This document shows, piece by piece, positions 43,751 through 55,364 of a DNA stretch of 64,000 nt (positions are counted from its first letter, which is position 1; every line of letters starts with the position of its first letter). Made by a program: the position numbers and the translations under genes. This DNA comes from Niallia sp. Man26 (GTDB lineage Bacteria > Bacillota > Bacilli > Bacillales > Cytobacillaceae). The stretch covers positions 1,565,001 to 1,629,000 of the forward strand of contig NZ_CP095743.1 of the NCBI RefSeq assembly GCF_022049065.2, read 5' to 3'. Below the pieces are notes generated by a model. That model did no database searches, was not told where the DNA came from, and was given only the letters and a program-made list of their open reading frames with translations.

Positions 43751-44434
43751 ATGATGAAAAAGCAGCAGCCTCAGATTTCAGAGGATAAAATTATAGAAAC
43801 GTCGTGGGAGCTTCTTGGAGAGGATGGGATAGAAAAATTTAGTATGAGACGCTTGGCCAACCGGCTTGGGATACAGGCTCCATCACTGTATTGGTATTTT
43901 AAAAGCAAGCAGAAACTCTATCAACGGCTAGCAAACCATGTATCGAAGGTAATTATGGAAGAGTTCCACTCCGATGGAGACTGGAAGGAGCAACTGACAG
44001 CACTTGCGGTAACAACACGGAGCGTGCTCAGCAGATATCCATGTTCCACACAGATGATGATGATGACACTGCCCCATGAACCGGATATCATTCGCTTCAC
44101 TAACCGCATGCTGCTCTGTGTTGAATCGACGCCACTTGAGCAAGGGCAGAAAATGCAAGTCGTTACGACGCTTGTAAACTATGTTTTTTACTTTGTCCTA
44201 GATGATTATCAGCATGAGCGGAATGTTTCCGTTGCCCTTAAGGAACAGGAAACACTTCCAGGTGATGAGCTGATACAACTTCTGGACAGTATGAGCGAAA
44301 CAGACGCTGGATTGTTTAAGAGAATGTTCACTGGCGGGCTGTTCGAGTTGATGGGAACCGACGGAGCTTTTGAGTTCGGCGTGAAGGTGATAATATTGGG
44401 AATTGAGCAAGTAATAAAGGAACAGGAAAAATAA
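43751..44434 (+). CDS. TetR family repressor of the MATE exporter
   Basis: 227 residues. The DNA-binding domain is IIETSWELLGEDGIEKFSMRRLANRLGIQAPSLYWYFKSKQKLYQRL, close to classical TetR of tetracycline resistance, including the SLYWYF recognition helix, and a TetR_C-like ligand domain follows. It divergently controls the MATE gene and itself through the three palindromes. A second ATG at 43754 is equally possible. Confidence 0.92.
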   Translation: MMKKQQPQISEDKIIETSWELLGEDGIEKFSMRRLANRLGIQAPSLYWYFKSKQKLYQRLANHVSKVIMEEFHSDGDWKEQLTALAVTTRSVLSRYPCSTQMMMMTLPHEPDIIRFTNRMLLCVESTPLEQGQKMQVVTTLVNYVFYFVLDDYQHERNVSVALKEQETLPGDELIQLLDSMSETDAGLFKRMFTGGLFELMGTDGAFEFGVKVIILGIEQVIKEQEK

Positions 44435-44440
44435 TAGGCA

Positions 44441-44475
44441 AAACCCGCTCATCAGTTATCACGATGGGCGGGTTT
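44441..44475 (+). terminator. Terminator of tetR
   Basis: AAACCCGCTCATC (44441-44453) pairs with GATGGGCGGGTTT (44463-44475, one G-U). Confidence 0.65.
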
Positions 44476-44564
44476 AGTTAGGTTTACCATTTATGGGGGA
44501 GAAGAATAGCCTTGTTCTTTTCTGTCTAAGACAAGGACTTGCTTTGTCTTAAACTTTGTTGTTA

Positions 44565-45776
44565 TTAATCTAACACTCGTTCATAATAATGTCTTTTTGA
44601 CTTCACAGTTACAATAAAATGTATGATGATCCCCAATACTAAAAAACTGAAGGATCCTATTATATATACACCACGAAGTTCAAATATTTCAGCAAATAAG
44701 CCGATTGTTATCGTAAATAATAGGATTAAACCAGCTTCGAAAATCCTTAAGATACTAGAGAATCTTCCCATAATATCTACGGGTACATTGTTTTGATAGA
44801 AAGATAAAAATCCTATATTGGCGAATGATAAGAAAAAAGTTAATGTAAAGAACCCAATAGATGCCCATATGAAATTAGGTGAAAAAGCAAAGATTATGTA
44901 GCCAATAGGGGTAAAGATGGCACCAAGTCCAATTAGAATGTTTAGATTCAATTTGTTGGCAAATAACGCATTTACTAGTGAACCACCAATAATCCCAACT
45001 CCTGCAATACTGACTAGAAATCCATATTTGCTTTCAGATAGCGCTAATACTTCTGTGGCAAAAGCTGCTTCTAAGGAATCTAAGGCAGTCATAAACACTG
45101 TAATCATACTAAATAGAACATAAACTAGCGTCACATAAATATTTTTTCTACTGAAATTAATGATATTTTTCCAGTCATTTAAGATTAATGTTATATTAAT
45201 CCGCTGAATTATGATTTCCTCATTCTTTATCTCCACATTTGGAAGTAGCAAAATGACGATTGCTGATAAGGCTAATGCAAAGGAATTCGCAAATATAGCT
45301 AGGTAAGGTGACCCAACAATAAAAAGGAACCCAGCAACAGATGGCCCGATTATAAATCCACATGAATGGATGAAGTTTCTCATTGCATTAAATTTCTGCC
45401 TACTTGTTTTAGGAATTAACTTTGTCATGTAAACCATTGAAGTAGGTTCAAAGATTGAACTGGCTATATTAATCATAAAGACTGCCACATAAATCAGAAA
45501 AAGAGAATCTACAAAAGGCAAGGTGAAAATTAATATGGCTCTAATTAAGTCTAAAATAATCATTAGATTCCTTTTGTTAAAGCGGTCAATGACAGTTCCA
45601 GACCAAAAATTTGTAACTAAGGTGGCAAGAGGTAGAAGTATATATAGTATTGATACGGCTAACGGTGACTTCGTCATATTTAAAATAATTAAGTTTAAAG
45701 CGATTAAATAAACCCATGCACCTATATTAGAAATTCCAATACCAAATAACAGTAAACTCGGGTTTTTCCATTTCAT
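44565..45776 (-). CDS. MFS transporter under T-box control
   Basis: A 403-residue major facilitator with 12 helices. It resembles macrolide-efflux-like (MefA-type, MFS_3) proteins: the start SLLLFGIGISNIGAWVYLIALNLIILNM, then FWSGTVIDRFNKRNLMI and the FEPTSMVYMTKLIPKTSRQKFNAMRNFIHSCGFIIGPSVAGFLF block. It is preceded by a complete T-box leader, so it is expressed when a specific tRNA is uncharged. That points to import or export of an amino acid or peptide, although the subfamily is usually linked with drug efflux. Confidence 0.88.
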   Translation of the reverse strand: MKWKNPSLLLFGIGISNIGAWVYLIALNLIILNMTKSPLAVSILYILLPLATLVTNFWSGTVIDRFNKRNLMIILDLIRAILIFTLPFVDSLFLIYVAVFMINIASSIFEPTSMVYMTKLIPKTSRQKFNAMRNFIHSCGFIIGPSVAGFLFIVGSPYLAIFANSFALALSAIVILLLPNVEIKNEEIIIQRINITLILNDWKNIINFSRKNIYVTLVYVLFSMITVFMTALDSLEAAFATEVLALSESKYGFLVSIAGVGIIGGSLVNALFANKLNLNILIGLGAIFTPIGYIIFAFSPNFIWASIGFFTLTFFLSFANIGFLSFYQNNVPVDIMGRFSSILRIFEAGLILLFTITIGLFAEIFELRGVYIIGSFSFLVLGIIIHFIVTVKSKRHYYERVLD

Positions 45777-45808
45777 TTCAGTAACTCCTAAATATAAGAT
45801 TAATAAAT

Positions 45809-46110
45809 AAAAAAAATCTCACCTCCAAGGATAATATCCTTGGGGACGAGACTCCTTACAAGTTTAGAAGTTCGTGGTACCACCCCAGTTTATTTCTGTG
45901 TTACCACAGAAACCTTTCAAGTACAACACAGCCATTAAATGGAATGTTTATACTATTCTCTTTAACGGGAGAAAACCGGCACATAATCAATATCAGAACG
46001 AAATATCCTATATGCTGCTCTAAGGCTTGTTTCAGTGTACCATTACATCCTCCATTTCCAGCAACTGGAGTTCTCTGTTATGCTTTTGCACACTTACTCT
46101 TCTCTTCAAT
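45809..46110 (-). promoter_or_regulatory. T-box riboswitch (probable Thr specifier)
   Basis: On the minus strand the order is: stem I with loop-E AGTAA (46093-46099 region), distal loop AGAGAACTCCAGTTGCTGGAAATGGAG, the specifier strand CTGAAACAAGCC, the T-box TGGGGTGGTACCACG (45873-45887) and a terminator (45809-45850, T8). The variable UGGU expects a tRNA with discriminator A, which speaks against Asn (AAC). ACA followed by A, as at other specifier loops, suggests threonine. Assignment of the amino acid is tentative; the T-box itself is clear. Confidence 0.92.
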
Positions 46111-46143
46111 GCATTTATTAATGGAGATTATACATTAATTAAC

Positions 46144-46172
46144 AGTATAAAAAAAGTAATTCTTGAAAACAA
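46144..46172 (-). promoter_or_regulatory. Promoter of the T-box transcript
   Basis: On the minus strand TTGTTT, a 17-base spacer and TATACT, about 35 bases upstream of the T-box stem I. Confidence 0.65.
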
Positions 46173-46275
46173 TGGAATTTTTTTTGTTTGAATAAGGAAA
46201 GAGTATTTCTAGTAACAAACCGTGCTGGATAGCTAGCGGTAAAAACTTATTGGAGATCCTGCGGAGAGTTTGGCA

Positions 46276-46300
46276 TAAAAATAGCTGCCAAAGGGCAGCC
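46276..46300 (-). terminator. Terminator of csbD
   Basis: On the minus strand GGCTGCC-CTTT-GGCAGC, then TATTTTTA, 10 bases after the CsbD stop. Confidence 0.65.
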
Positions 46301-46310
46301 AAAATTGGTA

Positions 46311-46505
46311 TTAATACTTACTGTCGTCATCTTCTTTTAATTTACCTGTTGTTTCCTGTAATTTACCTTTGACTTTATCTTTTTTACCATCAGCTTGCAT
46401 ACTCTTATCGCCTTTCGCGTTACCTATCTGATCCTTCGCTTCCCCTTTAACTTTAGATACACCACTTTTTACTTTATCTGCTATACTTTGTTTATTTTCT
46501 GCCAT
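46311..46505 (-). CDS. csbD: CsbD family stress protein
   Basis: A 64-residue hydrophilic protein with CsbD repeats (ADKVKSGVSKVKGEAKDQIGNAKGD and KKDKVKGKLQETTGKLKEDDD). In B. subtilis csbD is a general stress gene of the sigma-B regulon. Here a sigma-B promoter stands upstream. The ribosome binding site is AAAAGGAG. Its molecular role is unknown. Confidence 0.92.
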   Translation of the reverse strand: MAENKQSIADKVKSGVSKVKGEAKDQIGNAKGDKSMQADGKKDKVKGKLQETTGKLKEDDDSKY

Positions 46506-46547
46506 GATTATGCACTCCTTTTTAGTACTTTTTAGTTATATTATTTA

Positions 46548-46573
46548 GTACCCAGTTCATATTTTTGTTAAAC
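46548..46573 (-). promoter_or_regulatory. Sigma-B promoter of csbD
   Basis: On the minus strand GTTTAA, exactly 14 bases, GGGTAC, compared with the B. subtilis consensus GTTTAA-N12-15-GGGTAT. It lies 43 bases upstream of the CsbD start. Confidence 0.85.
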
Positions 46574-46833
46574 GTTACTATAATCGAATGAGCTATAACG
46601 GGTAGTTTACATAGAATTTCTTACTATGTATAACTTATATTAAAATATTGATGCATTCTAATAAGGCGATGAAAGATAGTTTTACCGCTCTGGTACAATA
46701 GTAGTAGCTTTCATAGAATAGATTTAAAATAAATGGATAAGGAACAAATCGGGCAGGATTGTCCAAGAAGGTTTTTATCTAATTGGTGAAGAATTCTTTT
46801 ATTCATATAGTGCAATATATGGGAGGACTAATC

Positions 46834-47289
46834 ATGATTAAAGGAATATATGAAGCACATTTACCTGTCAGTAATTTAATAACATCTATTGAGTTTTATA
46901 AAAAATTAGACTTAGAAATAGCCTATCAAAAAGAAAAATTAGCATTTTTTTGGATTGAGAAGGGAAGAAGCTGGTTAGGATTATGGGAAACAGATATGGT
47001 AAATACACCTTACCATCCTTCTTTAAGGCATATTGCTTTCCAAATTGATAGAGATAATATGCAGGATATTAAAGAATGGTTAAAAGAAAGAAACATAGAT
47101 GTCTCAACAAATTTTGGCTTTCCACCTGAAAAACAGCCATTAGTATTACCAAATAATCCACAAGCACATGCCGCAATCTATTTTAAAGATCCAGATGGAA
47201 ATAGTATTGAATTGATTTCTCCGTTAAGATTGGATTATGAAGAAGAGTTTAAAATGATGACATTAGAAGAATGGTATAAATTCAAATAA
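46834..47289 (+). CDS. VOC (glyoxalase/bleomycin resistance) family protein
   Basis: A 151-residue two-module VOC protein. The first module is YEAHLPVSNLITSIEFYKKLDLEIAYQ, and the second is LRHIAFQIDRDNMQDIKEWL... ending YFKDPDGNSIELISP, the usual metal-ligand Glu strand. His in AHLPV and His in LRHIAF are the other likely ligands. The substrate is unknown (FosB-like thiol transfer, glyoxalase or drug binding are all possible). ATG 46834 with GGGAGGA is preferred over GTG 46783. Confidence 0.87.
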   Translation: MIKGIYEAHLPVSNLITSIEFYKKLDLEIAYQKEKLAFFWIEKGRSWLGLWETDMVNTPYHPSLRHIAFQIDRDNMQDIKEWLKERNIDVSTNFGFPPEKQPLVLPNNPQAHAAIYFKDPDGNSIELISPLRLDYEEEFKMMTLEEWYKFK

Positions 47290-47442
47290 ATTATCCTTTT
47301 TTAATAGTCGAATCTAATAACAGAGATTAAAGCTGAGATTGAATAATAAATTGAGAAGATGTGGAATAATTCTAATAGATATAAACAGAAAGTTAGTAGG
47401 ATAAACGATTTATGAATGAATACCTCGCTTTTAATAATGAAA

Positions 47443-47490
47443 TACGCAGCAATACTTAATTTTCACTTAGTTATTGCTACGTATTTTTTT
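47443..47490 (+). terminator. Terminator downstream of VOC gene
   Basis: TACGCAGCAATA (47443-47454) pairs with TATTGCTACGTA (47472-47483) with one mismatch, then seven T. Confidence 0.7.
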
Positions 47491-47643
47491 GAAGATTGAG
47501 GAGAAATTTATTTCTCAAATTCGCAAATAGCATTATTAACTTGTACTAAAAGACGTATAAGATTGTATGTGTTCTAGAATGTTTGAGCGAATAGAAAATA
47601 GGAATTTAAAATGATTATTACCCTCATCTGAAAAGATATGGTA

Positions 47644-47693
47644 TATTAAGAACAAAACTTATTAAACATGTTTAATAAGTTTTGTTCTTAATA
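47644..47693. repeat. 50-bp perfect palindrome
   Basis: Two 25-base arms (47644-47668 and 47669-47693) are exact reverse complements with no spacer; the arm starts TATTAAGAACAAAACTTATT. No T-tract follows, and it stands 68 bases upstream of the HAD gene. It could be a dimeric operator or a cruciform-forming element. Confidence 0.7.
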
Positions 47694-47761
47694 GAGAGAT
47701 TTAACTTCTACAAGGACCCGTACTTTAATGGTGGAAGGATAAAACTACTGGAGGTCAAAGT

Positions 47762-48577
47762 ATGACTATTAAGCTCATAGCAGTTGATATGGATGGTACT
47801 TTTCTAAATAATCAAATGGAATATGATAAAGAGCGATTTTTTAAGCAATATAAAAAGATGAAAGAGCTAGGAATACGATTTGTTGTTGCAAGTGGAAATC
47901 AATATTACCAGTTGAAATCATTTTTTGATGATATACAAGATGAAATTAGTTATGTTTCCGAAAATGGTGCTTTTATAGTCGATCAAGGTGAAGAAGTATT
48001 CTCTGTTGACATTCCAAAAAGCCACGTGAAGGTAATCCTAGAAGAATTGGGGTCACATAATAAATTTACAACTGTGTTATGTGGCAAAGAAAGTGCCTAT
48101 GTTCTAGAAGAGGTTTCTGATACGTTTTTTAATACGATGAATAAGTATTATCACCGCTTGAAGAGGATTCCAAGTTTTGATAATGTAAATGATCAAATTT
48201 TAAAATTTGCCTTATCTTGTCCAGAGGATGAGACGCTTCCGTTAAGAGACTTGCTTCATAGTAGCATTGGGAATTTAGTATCACCTGTTTCTAGTGGGCA
48301 TGGAAGCATTGACTTAATTGTGCCTGCTTTTCATAAAGCCTCTGGAATTCAATTGTTACAAGAAAAGTGGAATATAAAAGACAATGAAACGATGGCTTTT
48401 GGTGATGGTGGAAATGATATGGAAATGTTAAAGCATGTAGAGTATGGGTTTGCTATGGAAAACGGAAGCGCTGAGGTAAAACATATAGCAAAATATTTAG
48501 CGCCATCTAATAATAATAATGGGGTATTGGATATCATAGATCAATACTTCGCTAAGCAAGGGCCATTTACATCATAA
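47762..48577 (+). CDS. Cof-type HAD-IIB phosphatase
   Basis: A 271-residue HAD hydrolase with motif I LIAVDMDGTFLNNQ, motif II FVVASGNQYYQ and motif IV MAFGDGGNDMEMLKHVEYGFAMENGSAEVK. This Cof/YidA branch, with the ASGNQYYQL variant, often neighbours PTS operons and is thought to dephosphorylate sugar phosphates. It precedes the beta-glucoside operon but has its own terminator. The ribosome binding site is CTGGAGG. Confidence 0.9.
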   Translation: MTIKLIAVDMDGTFLNNQMEYDKERFFKQYKKMKELGIRFVVASGNQYYQLKSFFDDIQDEISYVSENGAFIVDQGEEVFSVDIPKSHVKVILEELGSHNKFTTVLCGKESAYVLEEVSDTFFNTMNKYYHRLKRIPSFDNVNDQILKFALSCPEDETLPLRDLLHSSIGNLVSPVSSGHGSIDLIVPAFHKASGIQLLQEKWNIKDNETMAFGDGGNDMEMLKHVEYGFAMENGSAEVKHIAKYLAPSNNNNGVLDIIDQYFAKQGPFTS

Positions 48578-48599
48578 ATATTGTATCGACACTATAGTG

Positions 48600-48632
48600 G
48601 AGCACTTTCTTTAGAAGGAATGCTCTTTTTTG
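48600..48632 (+). terminator. Terminator of the HAD gene
   Basis: GAGCA (48600-48604) pairs with TGCTC (48621-48625) with an imperfect inner stem, followed by TTTTTTG. Confidence 0.55.
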
Positions 48633-48853
48633 TCTCAACTGTAGTATATTCAGTTTCAATTATTCCATTTAACCATCCAATTTCATATAACGTGTCTTTT
48701 TCTGATAAGCCTGAAAGGATTTGTAGATTTGAAAATAAAACTAATCATCGTGAAGAATCGACGATTTTGATAGAATAATATCCAATTTTTATGGAATCTA
48801 CTAGTACTAAGCTATACAATTTTAATAGGCAAGTAATACTGGTAAATATTAAA

Positions 48854-48883
48854 TTGACAACAAGAAATTACCTATGCTAGACT
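48854..48883 (+). promoter_or_regulatory. Promoter of the bgl operon
   Basis: TTGACA at 48854-48859, an 18-base spacer and TAGACT at 48878-48883 preceded by an extended TGC. The RAT site begins 8 bases further on. Confidence 0.65.
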
Positions 48884-48890
48884 TACCTCA

Positions 48891-48924
48891 AGGATTGTTA
48901 CCGCTTTATTGTGGGCTATACCTA
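48891..48924 (+). promoter_or_regulatory. RAT antiterminator site 1
   Basis: AGGATTGTTACCGC and GTGGGCTATACCTA flank a short loop, matching the ribonucleic antiterminator recognised by LicT/BglG CAT domains. No clear terminator with a T-tract overlaps its 3' arm, unlike RAT site 2. Confidence 0.8.
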
Positions 48925-48986
48925 ATGTTTGCTTTGATTAATGAATGGCTTTAATTAATGAATTTTAAGATGAATAGGGACTATCG

Positions 48987-49823
48987 ATGAATGTTTATAA
49001 AGTAATTAATAATAATATCGTATTGTCAAGAAATCATGATAATCATGAAATTGTCGTAATGGGAAGCGGTATCGGCTTTAAGAAAAAAGTCGGCGACGGT
49101 ATTGATGAAACTCGAATTGAGAATATCTATCTCAGTTCAAAGGAGTGGAGTGTCAATAAGTTAACCCAGTTGCTTTCTTCCATCCCACTCGAACATATTC
49201 AGGTTGCCAATGAAATCATTAGCTTTGCGAAGGTTTCACTTGGAAAAAAATTAAGTGAAAACATCTTCTTAACATTGACTGATCATATTAGTTATGCAAT
49301 TGAGCGCTATGAGAATGGGATGGAAATTAAAAATGCTCTTCTTTGGGAGATTAAGAGGTTTTATAACCATGAGTTCTTAATTGGTAAAGAAGCGTTATCA
49401 ATTGTAAGAAACCGGCTTGGGGTTGATTTACCGGAAGATGAAGCTGGATTTATTGCCTTACATATTGTAAATGCAGAACTGGATATGGGACAAATAAGTC
49501 GCGTTTCAGAAATAGCGAAGGTTATCCAAAATATTCTAAGTATTATAAAGTTTCACTTCAAAATTGAGTTGGACGAGTATTCCCTTTATTACGAACGATT
49601 TATCACGCACTTGAAATTTTTCTTTCAACGTTTGTATAGTGATGTGAAATTGGATGATGCAGGGACAACGAGTTTTATTTTTATGTTGAAGGAAAAATAT
49701 ACAAACGAGTATGCCTGTGCATTGAAAATTAGGGAATATATAAAAAAGGAACTTGGGAAAGATTTAGAAGAAGATGAGTTAATCTATTTAACGATACACA
49801 TAAAAAGAATAACAAATGACTAG
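48987..49823 (+). CDS. licT: LicT/BglG-type transcription antiterminator
   Basis: 278 residues. The CAT RNA-binding domain spans residues 1-56 (VYKVINNNIVLSRNHDNHEIVVMGSGIGFKKKVGD). PRD1 spans about 65-170 (LTDHISYAIERYENGMEIKNALLWEIKRFY) and PRD2 about 172-278 (GFIALHIVNAE and YLTIHIKR with the regulatory His residues). It binds RAT RNA and prevents termination when the PTS permease is transporting substrate. It is the first gene of the operon and overlaps RAT site 2 at its stop codon. Confidence 0.93.
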   Translation: MNVYKVINNNIVLSRNHDNHEIVVMGSGIGFKKKVGDGIDETRIENIYLSSKEWSVNKLTQLLSSIPLEHIQVANEIISFAKVSLGKKLSENIFLTLTDHISYAIERYENGMEIKNALLWEIKRFYNHEFLIGKEALSIVRNRLGVDLPEDEAGFIALHIVNAELDMGQISRVSEIAKVIQNILSIIKFHFKIELDEYSLYYERFITHLKFFFQRLYSDVKLDDAGTTSFIFMLKEKYTNEYACALKIREYIKKELGKDLEEDELIYLTIHIKRITND

Positions 49824-49894
49824 GATTGTTACTGTTTGCAGGCTATACCTAAATGGACCCTCTTGTTTTGAGGAATTCATTTAGGTATTTTTTT
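49822..49894 (+). promoter_or_regulatory. RAT site 2 and overlapping terminator
   Basis: AGGATTGTTACTG and GCAGGCTATACCT (49822-49850) form the RAT. Its 3' arm overlaps a terminator: TACCTAAATG (49846-49855) with CATTTAGGTA (49878-49887), then TTTTTTT. The two structures exclude one another, the classical LicT-controlled switch. It governs the permease and glucosidase genes. Confidence 0.92.
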
Positions 49895-49926
49895 ATTCAT
49901 TTTTTCTAAAACGGAGGATGATAGAG

Positions 49927-53249
<3,323 letters not shown>

Positions 53250-53292
53250 AAGTATGATTAAATGGTAAATGAGAATAGATAGTAATATTTGC

Positions 53293-53323
53293 AGAAGGAG
53301 CTACTTAAAAAGTACCTCCTTCT
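53293..53323 (+). terminator. Terminator of the bgl operon
   Basis: AGAAGGAGCTACT (53293-53305) pairs with AGTACCTCCTTCT (53311-53323) with one mismatch, then TTATG. Confidence 0.6.
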
Positions 53324-53375
53324 TTATGTTTCCATCAAAAATACTCCGAATTAATCCATACTAACAGCATATTTA

Positions 53376-53930
53376 TTATCCAAAAAAATCCCACTCATTA
53401 ACAATACCCAATTTGCTCATTAAAGTCTCTAAATCAATAGACATATTGTTTTCTAGCCACCAATTTAACACCCCGAGTATGGCTCCAATATAGGCTTCTG
53501 TTCTAATGTGAAGTTCAATCGAATTTTCTTCCATAGCATAGTTTTCAACCAAGTATTTTCTTATCCCTTCTCCCATATCTCTTCGTAAAATATTGCTTAG
53601 AGAATCCCTCTCTTTATTTAAAAGTTGCGAAAATAACTTATGATGTTTAGTTGCTACCGACAATATCTCTTGAAAGCTTTCAGATGGGGAAAGAGTTTTA
53701 CCAGCAAGAGGTAACTCTTCTTCGGCAATCTGTCTTATAGTACTGGAAAGTAAATCATATTTATCCTGAAAATGAGTATAGAAAGTGGTTCGATGAACCA
53801 TGGCTAAATCACATATCTGCTTAACTGAAATAGTTTCAAAGGCTTGTTTTTCCATAAGCTCTAATAAAGCATGGAACAGTAGCTTGCGGGTTCTTCTTAT
53901 TCGGAGGTCATCTTGTTTCATTTTATCCAT
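53376..53930 (-). CDS. TetR family regulator divergent to a monooxygenase
   Basis: A 184-residue regulator. The helix-turn-helix is IRRTRKLLFHALLELMEKQAFETISVKQICDLAMVHRTTFYTHFQDKYDLLSS, and a helical ligand domain follows. ATG 53930 with AGAGGAAA is preferred over 53972. It is divergent to a two-gene flavin monooxygenase operon and presumably represses it until a substrate arrives. Confidence 0.9.
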   Translation of the reverse strand: MDKMKQDDLRIRRTRKLLFHALLELMEKQAFETISVKQICDLAMVHRTTFYTHFQDKYDLLSSTIRQIAEEELPLAGKTLSPSESFQEILSVATKHHKLFSQLLNKERDSLSNILRRDMGEGIRKYLVENYAMEENSIELHIRTEAYIGAILGVLNWWLENNMSIDLETLMSKLGIVNEWDFFG

Positions 53931-54062
53931 ACAATTTCCTCTTTCTGTATAGTTATTCAACAGAACGATCATTTCATCGGTTGATGTCTTTAATTATACA
54001 ACTTAACATATAAACTACAAACGGAAATTAAATATACATGTGTAGAAAAAGGGGAGATATTA

Positions 54063-55328
54063 ATGGTCCATTTAATGACAAATAAAAAGCTCACAGCAAT
54101 GGAACAGCAGCTATTGGAGAATGCAACGGAGTTAGTTCCGTATCTTCAGCAATTTGGCAGAAGAATCGATGAGGAGAGACATATTCCGGATGAGGTCATT
54201 AAAAAAGTATCAGATGCTGGATTATTTAAGCTAGGGACACTAAAAAAATACGGAGGTTATGAAGTTAGTATCCGTGCCATGGTGGAAATTATCTCTGAAG
54301 TGGCTAAGGGGAATGGTTCAGTCGGCTGGGTGGTTCAAATAATAAACGGAAATAATTATACAGCTTCTCTGTCTTTACCCACTGAAGTATTAAATACAGT
54401 CTTTAATCAAGAAGAGGAAGTGCGTTTTTGTTCTGTCTTGCAAGCAAGAAAGGCAGATGTAAAAAAAGTAGAGGGAGGCTATTTAGTAGAGAACGGATTT
54501 TGGGGATTTGGTTCAGGATCTAAGCATGCCACTCATGCATTATTAAATTTAAACGACATTAGGACCATACAGCAAGGCAAGGCAATGCAAATGAAGTTGG
54601 CAGTTGTTCCGATGAATGACATTAAAATAGTAGATGATTGGTATACGATGAGCCTAAAAGGTTCAGCAAGTAATAGTTTAGAGATGAAAAATGTATTCAT
54701 ACCTGAAAAATACGTCACCGTCCAGGATATGTCCCAAATTATTTCTATAGAAAACCTAGAAGGACGCGACAAATATAGACCTTATGTACAAGTTATCACT
54801 AGTATAACTACAGGAATCAGCGCAATCCTTGGACTTGCAAGAGGGGCTATTGAATATTTTGTTGAAAAAGCGCCTAATAAGCCAATTACCATGACAGTTC
54901 ACACTTCTCAGGCAGAAGTAGGCCATATTCAGTATAAAGTAGGGCTTGCAGCTATGAAGGTTGAATCTGCTCATCTTCATATCAGTCGTACGATTGATAA
55001 TTTAGAGAATAAAGTACAAACAGGAGAAAAATTCAGTATAAAAGAATTGGCACAACTTCAAACAGATATGACATATGCTTCGATGTTGTGCTGGGAGGCA
55101 GTGGATATGCTAATGGCAGAAAGCGGTGGTGGAGTCATAGCTGATTCGAATCGACTGTCGCAGATATTCCGAGATATCCGAGGCGGTTCTAATCATGCGC
55201 TTACTACTGCATCCACTGGTCTTGAACTTTACGGAAGGGTCCTTATGGGTTTACCTCCACAGCATATCATGACATTAGGTGCAGCATCCATTTTAAAAAA
55301 AGATGAATTGATTGGAAATCATTCGTAA
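54063..55328 (+). CDS. Acyl-CoA dehydrogenase-fold flavin monooxygenase
   Basis: 421 residues, ACAD fold. The N-terminal helices (IPDEVIKKVSDAGLFKLGTLKKYGGYE), a middle strand domain (NGFWGFGSGSKHATHALL) and the C-terminal four-helix bundle (IFRDIRGGSNHALTTASTGLELYGRVLMG) resemble group D monooxygenases such as HsaA, which use reduced FMN or FAD to hydroxylate aromatics. The acyl-CoA dehydrogenase catalytic Glu is not evident. The partner reductase lies 36 bases downstream, which supports a two-component system. The ribosome binding site is AAGGGGAG. Confidence 0.85.
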   Translation: MVHLMTNKKLTAMEQQLLENATELVPYLQQFGRRIDEERHIPDEVIKKVSDAGLFKLGTLKKYGGYEVSIRAMVEIISEVAKGNGSVGWVVQIINGNNYTASLSLPTEVLNTVFNQEEEVRFCSVLQARKADVKKVEGGYLVENGFWGFGSGSKHATHALLNLNDIRTIQQGKAMQMKLAVVPMNDIKIVDDWYTMSLKGSASNSLEMKNVFIPEKYVTVQDMSQIISIENLEGRDKYRPYVQVITSITTGISAILGLARGAIEYFVEKAPNKPITMTVHTSQAEVGHIQYKVGLAAMKVESAHLHISRTIDNLENKVQTGEKFSIKELAQLQTDMTYASMLCWEAVDMLMAESGGGVIADSNRLSQIFRDIRGGSNHALTTASTGLELYGRVLMGLPPQHIMTLGAASILKKDELIGNHS

Positions 55329-55364
55329 AAGGTAGCAAGAATATATCATAAAAAAGAGGGAGCA

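Larger units (their letters stand above)
47290..47761 (+). other. 472-base gap with terminator and 50-bp palindrome
   Basis: Contains a terminator at 47443-47490 and a 50-bp perfect palindrome at 47644-47693, listed separately. No gene is recognised. Confidence 0.5.

Noticed and set aside
48581..48778. 65-codon frame after the HAD gene
   Set aside because: It runs through a terminator hairpin, has no ribosome binding site and no recognisable family.
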